Part shown: in pieces, positions 45,631-59,300 of the stretch
Position numbering within the stretch: position 1 is the first letter of the stretch
Layout: the number at the start of each line of letters is the position of its first letter
Assembly (NCBI GenBank): GCA_964019135.1
Contig: OZ025256.1
Span: forward strand, 37,110,035-37,174,034
Length of the DNA: 64,000 nucleotides
Direction of reading: 5' to 3'
DNA from: Arenicola marina
Taxonomy: Eukaryota; Annelida; Polychaeta; Arenicolidae
Notes under the pieces: model-generated
The model's input: the letters and a program-made list of their open reading frames with translations, nothing else
Database searches by the model: none
What the model was told of the DNA's origin: nothing
Program-made: the position numbers and the translations under genes

Positions 45631-48600
45631 GAAATGGTGTTACACATACTGGACAGAGAATGGTGTGACAGATACTGGACAGAGAATGGTGTGACAGATA
45701 CTGGACAGAGAATGGTGCGACAGATACTGGACAGAGAATGGTGTGACAGATACTGGACAGAGAATGGTGTGGCAGATACTGGACAGAGAATGGTGCGACA
45801 GACACTGGACAGAGAATGGTGTGACAGATACTGGACAGAGAATGGTGCGACAGATACTGGACAGAGAATGGTGTGACAGATACTGGACAGAGAATGGTGT
45901 GACAGATACTGGACAGAGAATGGTGCGACAGACACTGGACAGAGAATGGTGTGACAGATACTGGACAGAGAATGGTGTGACAGATACTGGACAGAGAATG
46001 GTGCGACAGACACTGGACAGAGAATGGTGTGACAGATACTGGACAGAGAATGGTGGGACAGATACTGGACAGAGAATGGTGTGACAGATACTGGACAGAG
46101 AATGGTGTGACAGATACTGGACAGAGAATGGTGTGAGAGATACTGGACAGACAATGGTGTGACAGATACTGGACAGAGAATGGTGCGACAGACACTGGAC
46201 AGAGAATGGTGTGACAGATACTGGACAGAGAATGGTGTGACAGATACTGGAGAGAGAATGGTGTGACAGATACTGGACAGAGAATGGTGTGACAGATACT
46301 GGACAGAGAATGGTGTGACAGATACTGGACAGAGAATGGTGTGACAGATACTGGACAGAGAATGGTGTGACAGATACTGGACAGAGAATGGTGTGACAGA
46401 TACTGGACAGAGAATGGTGTGACAGATACGGGACAGAGAATGGTGTGACAGATACTGGACAGAGAATGGTGTGACAGATACTGGACAGAGAATGGTGTGA
46501 CAGATACTGGACAGAGAATGGTGTGACAGATACTGGACAGAGAATGGTGTGACAGATACTGGACAGAGAATGGTGTGACAGATACTGGACAGAGAATGGT
46601 GTGACAGATACTGGACAGAGAATGGTGTGACAGATACTGGACAAAGAATGGTGTAACAGACACTAGACAGAGAATGGTGTGACAGATACCGGACAGAGAA
46701 TGGTGTGACAGATACTGGACAGAGAATGGTGTGACAGATACTGGACAGAGAATGGTGTGACAGATACTGGACAGAGAATGGTGCGACAGATACTGGACAG
46801 AGAATGGTGTGACAGATACTGGACAGAGAATGGTGTGACAGATACTGGACAGAGAATGGTGTAACAGACACTAGACAGAGAATGGTGTGACAGATACCGG
46901 ACAGAGAATGGTGTGACAGATACTGGACAGAGAATGGTGTGACAGATCCTGGGCAGAGAATGGTGCGACAGACACTGGACAGAGAATAGTGTGACAGATA
47001 CTGGACAGAGAATGGTGTGACAGATACTGGACAGAGAATGGTGAGACAGAATAGTGTGGCAGATACTAGACAGAATGGTGTGACAGATACTGGACAGAGA
47101 ATGGTGTGACAGATACTGGACAGAGAATGGTGTGACAGATACTGGACAGAGAATGGTGTGACAGATACTGGACAGAGAATGGTGTGACAGATACTGGACA
47201 GAGAATGGTGTGACAGATACTGGACAGAGAATGGTGTGACAGATACTGGACAGAGAATGGTGTGACAGATACCGGACAGAGAATGGTGTGACAGATACTG
47301 GACAAAGAATGGTGTGACAGATACTGGACAGAGAATGGTGTGACAGATACTGGACAGAGAATGGTGTGACAGATACTGGACAGAGAATGGTGTGACAGAT
47401 ACTGGACAGAGAATGGTGTGACAGATACTGGACACAGAATGGTGTGACAGATACTGGACAGAGAATGGTGTGACAGATACTAGACAGAGAATGGTGTGAC
47501 AGATACTGGACAGAGAATGGTGTGAGAGATACTGGACAGAGAATGGTGTGACAGATACTGGACAGAGAATGGTGTGACAGATACTGGACAGAGAATGGTG
47601 TGACAGATACTGGACAGAGAATGGTGTGACAGATACTGGACAAAGAATGGTGTGACAGATACTGGACAGAGAATGGTGTGACAGATACTGGACAGAGAAT
47701 GGTGTGACAGATACTGGACAGAGAATGGTGAGACAGAATAGTGTAACAGACACTAGACAGAGAATGGTGTGACAGATACCGGACAGAGAATGGTGTGACA
47801 GATACTGGACAGAGAATGGTGTGACAGATACTGGACAGAGAATGGTGTGACAGATACCGGACAGAGAATGGTGTGACAGATACTGGACAGAGAATGGTGT
47901 GACAGATACCGGACAGAGAATGGTGCGACAGATACTGGACAGAGAATGGTGTGACAGATACTGGACAGAGAATGGTGTGACAGATACTGGACAGAGAATG
48001 GTGTGACAGATACTGGACAGAGAATGGTGTGACAGATACTGGACAGAGAATGGTGTGACAGATACTGGACAGAGAATGGTGTGACAGATACTGGACAGAG
48101 AATGGTGTGACAGATACCGGACAGAGAATGGTGTGACAGATACTGGACAAAGAATGGTGTGACAGATACTGGACAGAGAATGGTGTGACAGATACTGGAC
48201 AGAGAATGGTGTGACAGATACTGGACAGAGAATGGTGTGACAGATACTGGACAGAGAATGGTGTGACAGATACTGGACACAGAATGGTGTGACAGATACT
48301 GGACAGAGAATGGTGTGACAGATACTAGACAGAGAATGGTGTGACAGATACTGGACAGAGAATGGTGTGAGAGATACTGGACAGAGAATGGTGTGACAGA
48401 TACTGGACAGAGAATGGTGTGACAGATACTGGACAGAGAATGGTGTGACAGATACTGGACAGAGAATGGTGTGACAGATACTGGACAAAGAATGGTGTGA
48501 CAGATACTGGACAGAGAATGGTGTGACAGATACTGGACAGAGAATGGTGTGACAGATACTGGACAGAGAATGGTGAGACAGAATAGTGTGACAGATACTA

Positions 48601-50414
48601 GACAGAGAATGGTGTGAGAGATACTGGACAGAGAATGGTGTAACAGACACTGGACAGAGAATGGTGTGACAGATACCGGACAGAGAATGGTGTGACAGAT
48701 ACTGGACAGAGAATGGTGTGACAGATACTGGACAGAGAATGGTGTGACAGATACTGGACAGAGAATGGTGTGACAGATACTGGACAGAGAATGGTGTGAC
48801 AGATACTGGACAGAGAATGGTGTGACAGATACTGGACAGAGAATGGTGTGACAGATACCGGACAGAGAATGGTGTGACAGATACTGGACAAAGAATGGTG
48901 TGACAGATACTGGACAGAGAATGGTGTGACAGATACTGGACAGAGAATGGTGTGACAGATACTGGACAGAGAATGGTGTGACAGATACTGGACAGAGAAT
49001 GGTGTGACAGATACTGGACACAGAATGGTGTGACAGATACTGGACAGAGAATGGTGTGACAGATACTAGACAGAGAATGGTGTGACAGATACTGGACAGA
49101 GAATGGTGTGAGAGATACTGGACAGAGAATGGTGTGACAGATACTGGACAGAGAATGGTGTGACAGATACTGGACAGAGAATGGTGTGACAGATACTGGA
49201 CAGAGAATGGTGTGACAGATACTGGACAAAGAATGGTGTGACAGATACTGGACAGAGAATGGTGTGACAGATACTGGACAGAGAATGGTGTGACAGATAC
49301 TGGACAGAGAATGGTGAGACAGAATAGTGTGACAGATACTAGACAGAGAATGGTGTGAGAGATACTGGACAGAGAATGGTGTAACAGACACTGGACAGAG
49401 AATGGTGTGACAGATACCGGACAGAGAATGGTGTGACAGATACTGGACAGAGAATGGTGTGACAGATACTGGACAGAGAATGGTGTGACAGATCCTGGGC
49501 AGAGAATGGTGCGACAGACACTGGACAGAGAATAGTGTGACAGATACTGGACAGAGAATGGTGTGACAGATACTGGACAGAGAATGGTGAGACAGAATAG
49601 TGTGACAGATACTAGACAGAATGGTGTGACAGATACTGGACAGAGAATGGTGTGACAGATACTGGACAGAGAATGGTGTGACAGATACTGGACAGAGAAT
49701 GGTGCGGCAGATACTGGACAGAGAATGGTGTGACAGATACTGGACAGAGAATGGTGTGACAGATACTGGACAGAGAATGGTGTGACAGATACTGGACAGA
49801 GAATGGTGTGACAGATACTGGACAGAGAATGGTGTGACAGATACTGGACAGAGAATGGTGTGACAGATACTGGACAGAGAATGGTGTGACAGATACTGGA
49901 CAGAGAATGGTGTAACAGACACTGGACAGAGAATGGTGTGACAGATACCGGACAGAGAATGGTGTGACAGATACTGGACAGAGAATGGTGTGACAGATAC
50001 TGGACAGAGAATGGTGTGACAGATACCGGACAGAGAATGGTGTGAGAGATACTGGACAGAGAATGGTGTGACAGATACTGGACAGAGAATGGTGTGACAG
50101 ATACCGGACAGAGAATGGTGTGAGAGATACTGGACAGAGAATGGTGTGACAGATACTAGACAGAGAATGGTGTGACAGATACTAGACAGAGAATGGTATG
50201 ACAGAATAGTGTCACAGATACTAGACAGAATGGTGTGACAGATACTGGACAGAGAATGGTGTGACAGATACTGGACAGAGAATGGTGTGACAGATACTGG
50301 ACAGAGAATGGTGAGACAGAATAGTGTGACAGATTCTAGACAGAATGGTGTGACAGATACTGGACAGAGAATGGTGTGACAGATACTGGACAGAGAATGG
50401 TGTGACAGGCAGAG
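45631..50414. repeat. 26-bp minisatellite array, about 183 units
   Basis: Units read GTGTGACAGATACTGGACAG plus AGAATG. Shortened units (GTGAGACAGAATA, 13 bp) and marker variants (GGACACAGAATG at 47431, 48276, 49017; steps 845 and 741) reveal higher-order blocks of 32.5 and 28.5 units. The minus strand is open for 1603 codons (45615-50426). Because 26 is not a multiple of three, every minus frame reads the same 26-residue peptide period (SHHSLSSICHTILCPVSVTP and so on), so openness is a property of the unit. Confidence 0.97.
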
Positions 50415-51059
50415 AATTAGTCCCATGCTCTACGATAGGAGAAATCCTTGGATATATGTTGTCCTAGCATGATGAGTTTATTATCTTATCAATCACTCGA
50501 TGATAACAACCGTTTCCAGCTTGTGTATCCGTCGAATGTAGAATTTTATATTTTGTGGGGTAAGCATGGACCTAGGTTACTGGCCCCTCATTCCCACTCA
50601 GTTCTTAGATCGGATTAGTTCACTGTATAGTTCTATACTTCATGATAGACTTTCACGAAGATTGGAATTCGCCAAGGAGTTTTTATGGGCCCACCAGTCT
50701 ACTCAACCTATATTTAGTATCACGTTTGGCTGCACCGTTGTTCTGGCAACTTAATCCGTGACAGCGGGCGCCGTATCACCTGTATTACACGGTTATGGCA
50801 GAGATAATCCATCTGACGACTGTCAACGTTAATATCACTTGATGGGTTGCCAGGGCTGCCTCCATGGCGTCCTGGCAGGCTGCTCGTAGACAGGTGTTCA
50901 CAAGCCTTGGCTTCGCAATAAATTATGGAAGGTTTCAATTCGGAAACACGAAACCAGATTTGGCACGAGATTATAATTAGCTCATCCGGTCTTAAGTGCC
51001 GAGGAGTGTAATAGTTGTATGAAACACGTGCCATATAAACCGGCCTTCTGCCCTACCTA
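50415..51059. other. Unique segment, no recognised gene
   Basis: The composition is ordinary. ORF 50566-50754 plus (62 codons) and 50720-51034 minus (104 codons) are unrecognised and partly low in plausibility. No promoter or RNA gene was seen. Confidence 0.5.
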
Positions 51060-52862
51060 CTTTATCCCGCACCTCCTGCCCCACTTCCTGACCCACATCC
51101 GACCCCAAGTCTTGCCCCACCTCCTGCCCCACCTCCTGCCCCACCTCCTGCCCCGCCTCCTGGCTCGCCTCCTGCCCCACCTCCTGCCCGCCTCCTGCCC
51201 CACCTCCTGGCCTGCCTCCTGCCCCACCTCCTGCCCGCCTCCTGCCCCACCTCCTGGCCCGCCTCCTGCCCCACCTCCTGCCCGCCTCCTGCCCCACCTC
51301 CTGGCCCGCCTCCTGCCCCACCTCCTGCCGCCTCCTGCCCCACCTCTTGCCCCACCTTCTAGCCCACCTCCTGCACCACCTCGGGTCCTACCGAGCTCCT
51401 TCCCCACCCCCTGCCCCACCTCCTGCCCCACCTGCCGGCCCACCTCCTGTGCCACCTCCTGCCCACCTCATGTCCCACCTCATGTCCCACCTCCTGGCCA
51501 ACCTCCTGCCTCACCTCTTGCCCCACCTCCTGGCCCACCTCCGGCCCACCTCCAGGCCACCTCCGGCCCCACCTTCTGCCGCTCCTCCTGCCCCACCTCC
51601 TGCCCCACCTCCTGCCCCACCTCATGTCCCACCTCGTGGCCAACCTCCTGCCTCACCTTCCGGCCTAACTCCTGTGCCACCTCCTCTCCACCTCATGTCC
51701 CACCTCCTGGCCAACCTCCTGCCCCAACTCTTGCCCCACCTTTTGGCCCACCTTCTGCCACACCTCCTTCCTCACTCCCTGCCCAACTTCTAGCCCACCT
51801 CCTGTCCCACCTCCTGCCCACCTCTTGGCCCACCTCCTGCCCCACCTCCTGCCGCCTCCTGCCACGCCTCCTGCCCCACCTCCTGCCCCACCCCCTGCCC
51901 CACCTCCTGCCCCGCATCTTGTCCCACCTTCTGGCCCACCTCCTGCCCCACCTCGGGTCCGACCTCCTGCCCCACCCCCTGTCCCACCTCCTGCCCCACC
52001 TTCCGGTCCACCTCCTGTGCCACCTCCTGCCCACCTCATGTCCCACCTCATGTCCCACCTCCTGCCCCACCTCTTGTCCCACCTCTTGGCCCACCTCCTG
52101 CCCCACATCCTTCCTCACTTCCTGCCCACCTTCTAGCCCACCTCCTGTCCCACCTCCTGCCCACCTCCGGGCCTAGTGTCCTAGCCCACCTCCGGCCCAC
52201 CTCCAGGCCACCTCCGGCCCTACCTTCTGCCCATCCTCCTGCCCCACCTCCTACCCCACCTCCTGCCCCACCTCTTGCCACACCTCATATCCCACCTCCT
52301 GGCCAACCTCCTGGCCCACCTCCTCTCCCACCTCCTGCCCCACCTCCTGCCCCACCTCCTGCCACACCTCATATCCCACCTCCTGGCCCACCTCCTGGCC
52401 AACCTCCTGGCCCACCTCCTCTCCCACCTCCTGCCCCACCTCCTGCCCCACCTCCTGCCACACCTCATATCCCACCTCCTGGCCCACCTCGTGGCCCACC
52501 TCCGCTCCCACCTCCTGCCCCACCTCCTGTCCCACCTCCTGCCCACCTCCGGGCCCACCTCCTGGCCCACCTACTGCCCCACCTCCTGCCCCACCTTCTG
52601 CCTACCTCCGGCCCAACCCCGGCCCACCTTCGGCCCCACGTTCTGGCCCACCTTCTGGCCCACCTCCTGCCCACCTCCTGGCCCACCTCCTAGCTCCTAT
52701 CCCACCTTCTGGCCCACCTCCTGACCCACCTGCTGTCCCTCCCCCTGCCCCACCTCCTGCCCGACCTCTTGGCCCGCCTCCTGCCTCATGTCCTGGCCCA
52801 CCTCCTGCCCCACCTCTTGGCCCACCTCCTGCCCCACCTCTTGGCCTATCCTTCTATCCTAC
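51060..52862. repeat. 12-bp minisatellite array, about 150 units
   Basis: Units read CACCTCCTGCCC with variants CACCTCCTGGCC, CACCTCATGTCC and CACCTTCTGCCC. The marker CACACCTCATAT recurs at 52279, 52363 and 52459 (84 and 96 bp, seven and eight units). Frames stay open on both strands (385 codons at 51019-52176 plus) because 12 is a multiple of three. The Pro/Leu/His and Gly/Arg products are repeat artefacts. Confidence 0.96.
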
Positions 52863-53317
52863 CTCCTGTCCTTCCCCTCTTTTCCGCTCTCTTTCCCCAC
52901 GTCGTGTCCCTCTCCCTTCCCGGTCTCCTGCCCCTCCTCCCCTCCCTTCCACTGCCCGGTCTCTCTCCCTTCCCTATCCCCCCTCCCCCCCCGCCTGTCC
53001 CTCCCCCTACCGGATTTCCTGCCCCACCTCCTGCCCCCCTTCCCTACCCTGGTGTGTCTCACCCTTGACTCGTGCCTCGCCCATTTCTTCTGCAGGGGTT
53101 CCTTCGCAATCATATTTTGGACTTCCAAGTCACAACAAGATCGAGAGCTCAATGACACGTCAATTTTGCCTCACGTCAAACACATTTATGCCGTCTCTCT
53201 GCCTAAGTGGCTTCCAGTCAGGTGCCAAAGTCGTTTCTCTTCTTGTCTGCAAAACCGACTTCCATCTCGATAACTACATATAGACACAGTCTGTCTAGCT
53301 CCGCCATCAACACTACT
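52863..53317. other. C/T-rich tail then unique sequence
   Basis: To about 53046 the sequence is C/T-rich and loosely related to the 12-bp array. A splice-acceptor-like CATTTCTTCTGCAG ends at about 53094, after which about 180 bases are of ordinary composition and open on the plus strand to 53273. The peptide is unrecognised, so I do not call an exon. Confidence 0.4.
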
Positions 53318-56300
53318 CGGTTTTTACCCGGACTCACCAAACTGGATCTATCTCATCTCTGGATCTATCTCACTTTGCCATGACTCACCAACCTGGATCT
53401 ATCACACTTTACCCGGACTTGCCAACCTGGATCTATCTCACTTTACCCGGACTTACCAACCTGGAACTATCTCACTTTACCTTGACTCACCAACCTGGAT
53501 CTATTTCCCTTTACCTTGACTCTCCAACCTGGATCTGTCTCACTTCACTTTGACTCACCAACCTGGATCTATCTCACTTTACCCGGACTCACCAACCTGG
53601 ATCTATCTCACTTTACCCGGACTCACCAACCTGGATCTAACTCATTTTACCTTGACTTACCAACCTGGATTTATCTCACTTTAGCCGGACCACCAACCTG
53701 GATCCATCTCACTTTAGCCGGACTCACCAACATGGATATATCTCATTTTACCCGGACTCACCAACCTGAAGCTATCTCACTTTACCCGGACTCACCAGCC
53801 TGGATCTATTACACTTAACCTTGACTCACCAACCTGGATCTATCTCACTTTACCCGGACTCACCAACCTGGATCTATCTCACTTTACCCGGATCCACCAA
53901 CCTGGAGCTATCTCACTTTACCCGGACTCACCAACCTGGATCTATCTCACTTTACCCGGACTCACCAACCTGGAGCTATCTCACTTTACCCGGACTCACC
54001 AACCTGGATCTATCTCACTTTACCCGGACTTACCAACCTGGACCTATCTCACTTTACCCGGACTCACCAACCTGGATCTATCTCACTTTACCCGGACTCA
54101 CCAACCTGGATCTATCTCACTTTACCCGGACTCACCAGCCTGGATCTATCTCACTTTACCCGGACTCACCAACCTGGATCTATCTCACTTTACCCGGACT
54201 CACCAACCTGGATCTATCTCACTTTACCCGGACTCACCAACCTGGATCTATCTCACTTTACCCGGACTCACCAACCTGGAGCTATCTCACTTTACCCGGA
54301 CTCACCAGCCTGGATCTATTACACTTAACCTTGACTCACCAACCTGGAGCTATCTCACTGTACCCGGACTCACCAACCTGGATCTATCTCACTTTACCCG
54401 GACTCACCAGCCTGGATCTATTACACTTAACCTTGACTCACCAACCTGGAGCTATCTCACTTTACCCGGACTCACCAACCTGGAGCTATCACACTTTACC
54501 CAGACTCACGAACCTGGAGCTATCTCACTTTACCCGGACTCACCAGCCTGGATCTATTAACTTAACCTTGACTTACCAACCTGGAGCTATCTCACTTTAC
54601 CCGGACTCACCAGCCTGGATCTATTACACTTAACCTAGACTCAGCAACCTGGAGCTATCTCACTTTACCCGGACTCACCAACCTGGAGCTATCTCACTTT
54701 ACCCGGACTCACCAACCTGGATCTATCTCACTTTACCCGGACTCACCAACCTGGATCTATCACACTTTACCCGGACTCACCAGCCTGGATCTATTACACT
54801 TAACCTTGACTCACCAGCCTGGATCTATCTTACTTTACCCGGAATCACAAGCCTGGATCTATCACACTTTACCCGGACTCACCAGCCTGGATCTATTACA
54901 CTTAACCTTGACTCACCAACCTGGAGCTCTCACACTTTACCCGGAATCACCAACCTGGAGCTATCTCACTTTACCCGGACTCACCAGCCTGGATCTATCT
55001 CACTTTACCCGGACTCACCAACCTGGATCTATCTCACTTTACCCGGACTCACCAGCCTGGATCTATTACACTTTACCTTGACTCACCAACCTGGAGCTAT
55101 CTCACTTTACCCGGACTCACCAGCCTGGATCTATCTCACTTTACCCGGACTCACCAGCCTGGATCTATTACACTTAACCTTGACTCACCAACATGGAGCT
55201 ATCTCACTTTACCCGGACTCACCAACCTGGAGCTATCTCACTTCACCCGGACTCACCAACCTGGATCTATCTCACTTTACCCGGACTCACCAGCCTGGGT
55301 CTATCTTACTTTACCCGGAATCACAAGCCGGGATCTATCACACTTTACCCGGACTCACCAGCCTGGATCTATTACACTTAACCTTGACTCACCAACCTGG
55401 AGCTATCTCACTTTACCCGGACTCACCAGCCTGGATCTATCTCACTTTACCCGGACTCACCAACCTGGAGCTATCTCACTTTACCCGGACCCACCAGCCT
55501 GGAGCTATCTCACTTTACCCGGACTCACCAGCCTGGATCTATCTCACTTTACCCGGACTCACCAACCTGGATCTATCTCACTTTACCCGGAATCACAAGC
55601 CTGGATCTATTACACTTAACCTTGACTCACCAACCTGGAGCTATCTCACTTTACCCGGACTCACCAGCCTGGAGCTATCTCACTTTACCCGGACTCACCA
55701 GCCTGGATCTATCTCACTTTACCCGGAATCACAAGCCTGGATCTATTACACTTAACCTTGACTCACCAACCTGGAGCTATCTCACTTTACAAGACTCACA
55801 GGCCTGGAGCTATCTCACTTTACCCGGACTCACCAGCCTGGATCTATCTCACTTTACCCGGACTCACCAACCTGGATCTATCTCACTTTACCCGGACTCA
55901 CCAGCCTGGATCTATTCCACTTAACCTTTACTCACCAACCTGGAGCTATCACACTTTACCCGGACTCACCAGCCTGGATCTATCTCACTTTACCCGGACT
56001 CACCAGCCTGGATCTATCTCACTTTACCCGGACTCACCAACCTGGAGCTATCACACTTTACCCGGACTCACAAACCTGGATCTATCTCACTTTACCCGGA
56101 CTCACCAACCTGGAGCTATCACACTTTAGCCGGACTCATTAACCTGGATCTATCTCACTTTACCCGGACTCACCAGCCTGGATCTATCTCACTTTACCCG
56201 GACTCACCAGCCTGGAGCTATCTCACTTTACCCGGACTCACCAGCCTGGATCTATCTCACTTTACCCGGACTCACCAACCTGGAGCTATCTCACTTTGCC

Positions 56301-59300
56301 CGGACTCACCAGCCTGGATCTATTACACTTAACCTTGACTCACCAACCTGGAGCTATCACACTTTACCCGGACTCACCAACCTGGATCTATCTCACTTTA
56401 CCCGGACTCACCAGCCTGGATCTATCTCACTTTACCCGGACTCACCAACCTGGAGCTATCACACTTTACCCGGACTCACAAACCTGGATCTATCTCACTT
56501 TACCCGGACTCACCAACCTGGAGCTATCACACTTTACCCGGACTCACAAACCTGGATCTATCTCACTTTACCCGGACTCACCAACCTGGAGCTATCACAC
56601 TTTAGCCGGACTCATTAACCTGGATCTATCTCACTTTACCCGGACTCACCAACCTGGAGCTATCTCACTTTACCCGGACTCACCAACCTGGATGTATCTC
56701 ACTTTACCCGGACTCACCAACCTGGATCTATCTCACTTTACCCGGACTCACCAACCTGGAGCTATCTCACTTTACCCGGACTCACCAACCTGGATCTATC
56801 TCACTTTACCCGGACTCACCAACCTGGAGCTATCTCACTTTACCCGGACTTACCAACCTGGAGCTATCTCACTTTACCCGGACTCACCAGCCTGGATCTA
56901 TTACACTTAACCTTGACTCACCAACCTGGAGCTATCTCACTTTACCCGGACTCACCAACCTGGATCTATCTCACTTTACCCGGACTCACCAACCTGGATC
57001 TATCTCACTTTACCCGGACTTACCAACCTGGACCTATCTCACTTTACCCGGACTCACCAACCTGGATCTATCTCACTATACCCGGACTCACCAACCTGGA
57101 GCAATCACACTTTAGCCGGACTCACCAACCTGGATCTATCTCACTTTACCCGGACTCACCAGCCTGGATCTATCTCACTTTACCCGGACTCACCAACCTG
57201 GATCTATCTCACTTTACCCGGACTCACCAACCTGGATCTATCTCACTTTACCCGGACTCACCAACCTGGATCTATGTCACTTTACCCGGACTCACCAACC
57301 TGGAGCTATCTCACTTTACCCGGACTCACCAGCCTGGATCTATTACACTTAACCTTGACTCACCAACCTGGAGCTATCTCACTGTACCCGGACTCACCAA
57401 CCTGGATCTATCTCACTTTACCCGGACTCACCAGCCTGGATCTATTACACTTAACCTTGACTCACCAACCTGGAGCTATCACACTTTACCCGGACTCACC
57501 AACCTGGATCTATCTAACTTTACCCGGACTCACGAACCTGGAGCTATCTCACTTTACCCGGACTCACCAACCTGGATCTATCTCACTTTACCCGGACTCA
57601 CCAGCCTGGATCTATTACACTTAACCTTGACTCACCAACCTGGAGCTATCTCACTTTACCCGGACTCACCAACCTGGATCTATCTCACTTTACCCGGACT
57701 CACGAACCTGGAGCTATCTCACTTTACCCGGACTCACCAGCCTGGATCTATTACACTTAACCTTGACTCACCAACCTGGAGCTATCACACTTTACCCGGA
57801 CTCACCAACCTGGATCTATCTCACTTTACCCGGACTCACCAGCCTGGATCTATCTCACTTTACCCGGACTCACCAACCTGGAGCTATCACACTTTACCCG
57901 GACTCACAAACCTGGATCTATCTCACTTTACCCGGACTCACCAACCTGGAGCTATCACACTTTAGCCGGACTCATTAACCTGGATCTATCTCACTTTACC
58001 CGGACTCACCAACCTGGAGCTATCTCACTTTACCCGGACTCACCAACCTGGATCTATCTCACTTTACCCGGACTCACCAACCTGGATCTATCTCACTTTA
58101 CCCGGACTCACCAACCTGGATCTATCTCACTCTACCCGGACTCACCAACCTGGATCTATCTCACTTTACCCGGACTCACCAACCTGGATCTATCTCACTT
58201 TACCCGGACTTACCAACCTGGAGCTATCTCACTTTACCCGGACTCACCAGCCTGGATCTATTACACTTAACCTTGACTCACCAACCTGGAGCTATCTCAC
58301 TTTACCCGGACTCACCAACCTGGATCTATCTCACTTTACCCGGACTCACCAACCTGGATCTATCTCACTTTACCCGGACTTACCAAGCTGGACCTATCTC
58401 ACTTTACCCGGACCCACCAACCTGGATCTATCTCACTTTACCCGGACTCACCAACCTGGATCTATCTCACTTTACCCGGACTCACCAACCTGGATCTATC
58501 TCACTTTTCCCGGACTCACCAACCTGGAGCTATCTCACTTTACCCGGACTTACCAACCTGGAGCTATCTCACTTTACCCGGACTCACCAGCCTGGATCTA
58601 TTACACTTAACCTTGACTCACCAACCTGGAGCTATCTCACTTTACCCGGACTCACCAACCTGGATCTATCTCACTTTACCCGGACTCACCAACCTGGATC
58701 TATCTCACTTTACCCGGACTTACCAACCTGGACCTATCTCACTTTACCCGGACTCACCAACCTGGATCTATCTCACTTTACCCGGACTCACCAACCTGGA
58801 GCTATCTCACTTTACCCGGACTCACCAACCTGGAGCTATCTCACTTTACCCGGACTCACCAACCTGGATCTATCTCACTTTACCCGGACTCACCAACCTG
58901 GATCTATCTCACTTTACCCGGACTCACCAACCTGGAGCTATCTCACTTTACCCGGACTCACCAACCTGGATCTATCTCACTTTACCCGGACTCACCAACC
59001 TGGAGCTATCTCACTTTACCCGGACTCACCAGCCTGGATCTATTACACTTAACCTTGACTCACCAACCTGGAGCTATCTCACTTTACCCGGACTCACCAA
59101 CCTGGAGCTATCACACTTTAGCCGGACTCACCAACCTGGATCTATCTCACTTTACCCGGACTCACCAGCCTGGATCTATCTCACTTTACCCGGACTCACC
59201 AACCTAGATCTATCTCACTTTACCCGGACTCACCAACCTGGATCTATCTCACTTTACCCGGACTCACCAACCTGGATCTATCTCACTTTACCCGGACTCA

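Noticed and set aside
51019-52176. 385-codon Pro/Leu/His ORF and opposing Gly/Arg ORFs
   Set aside because: These are products of a 12-bp repeat, open on both strands and in several frames.
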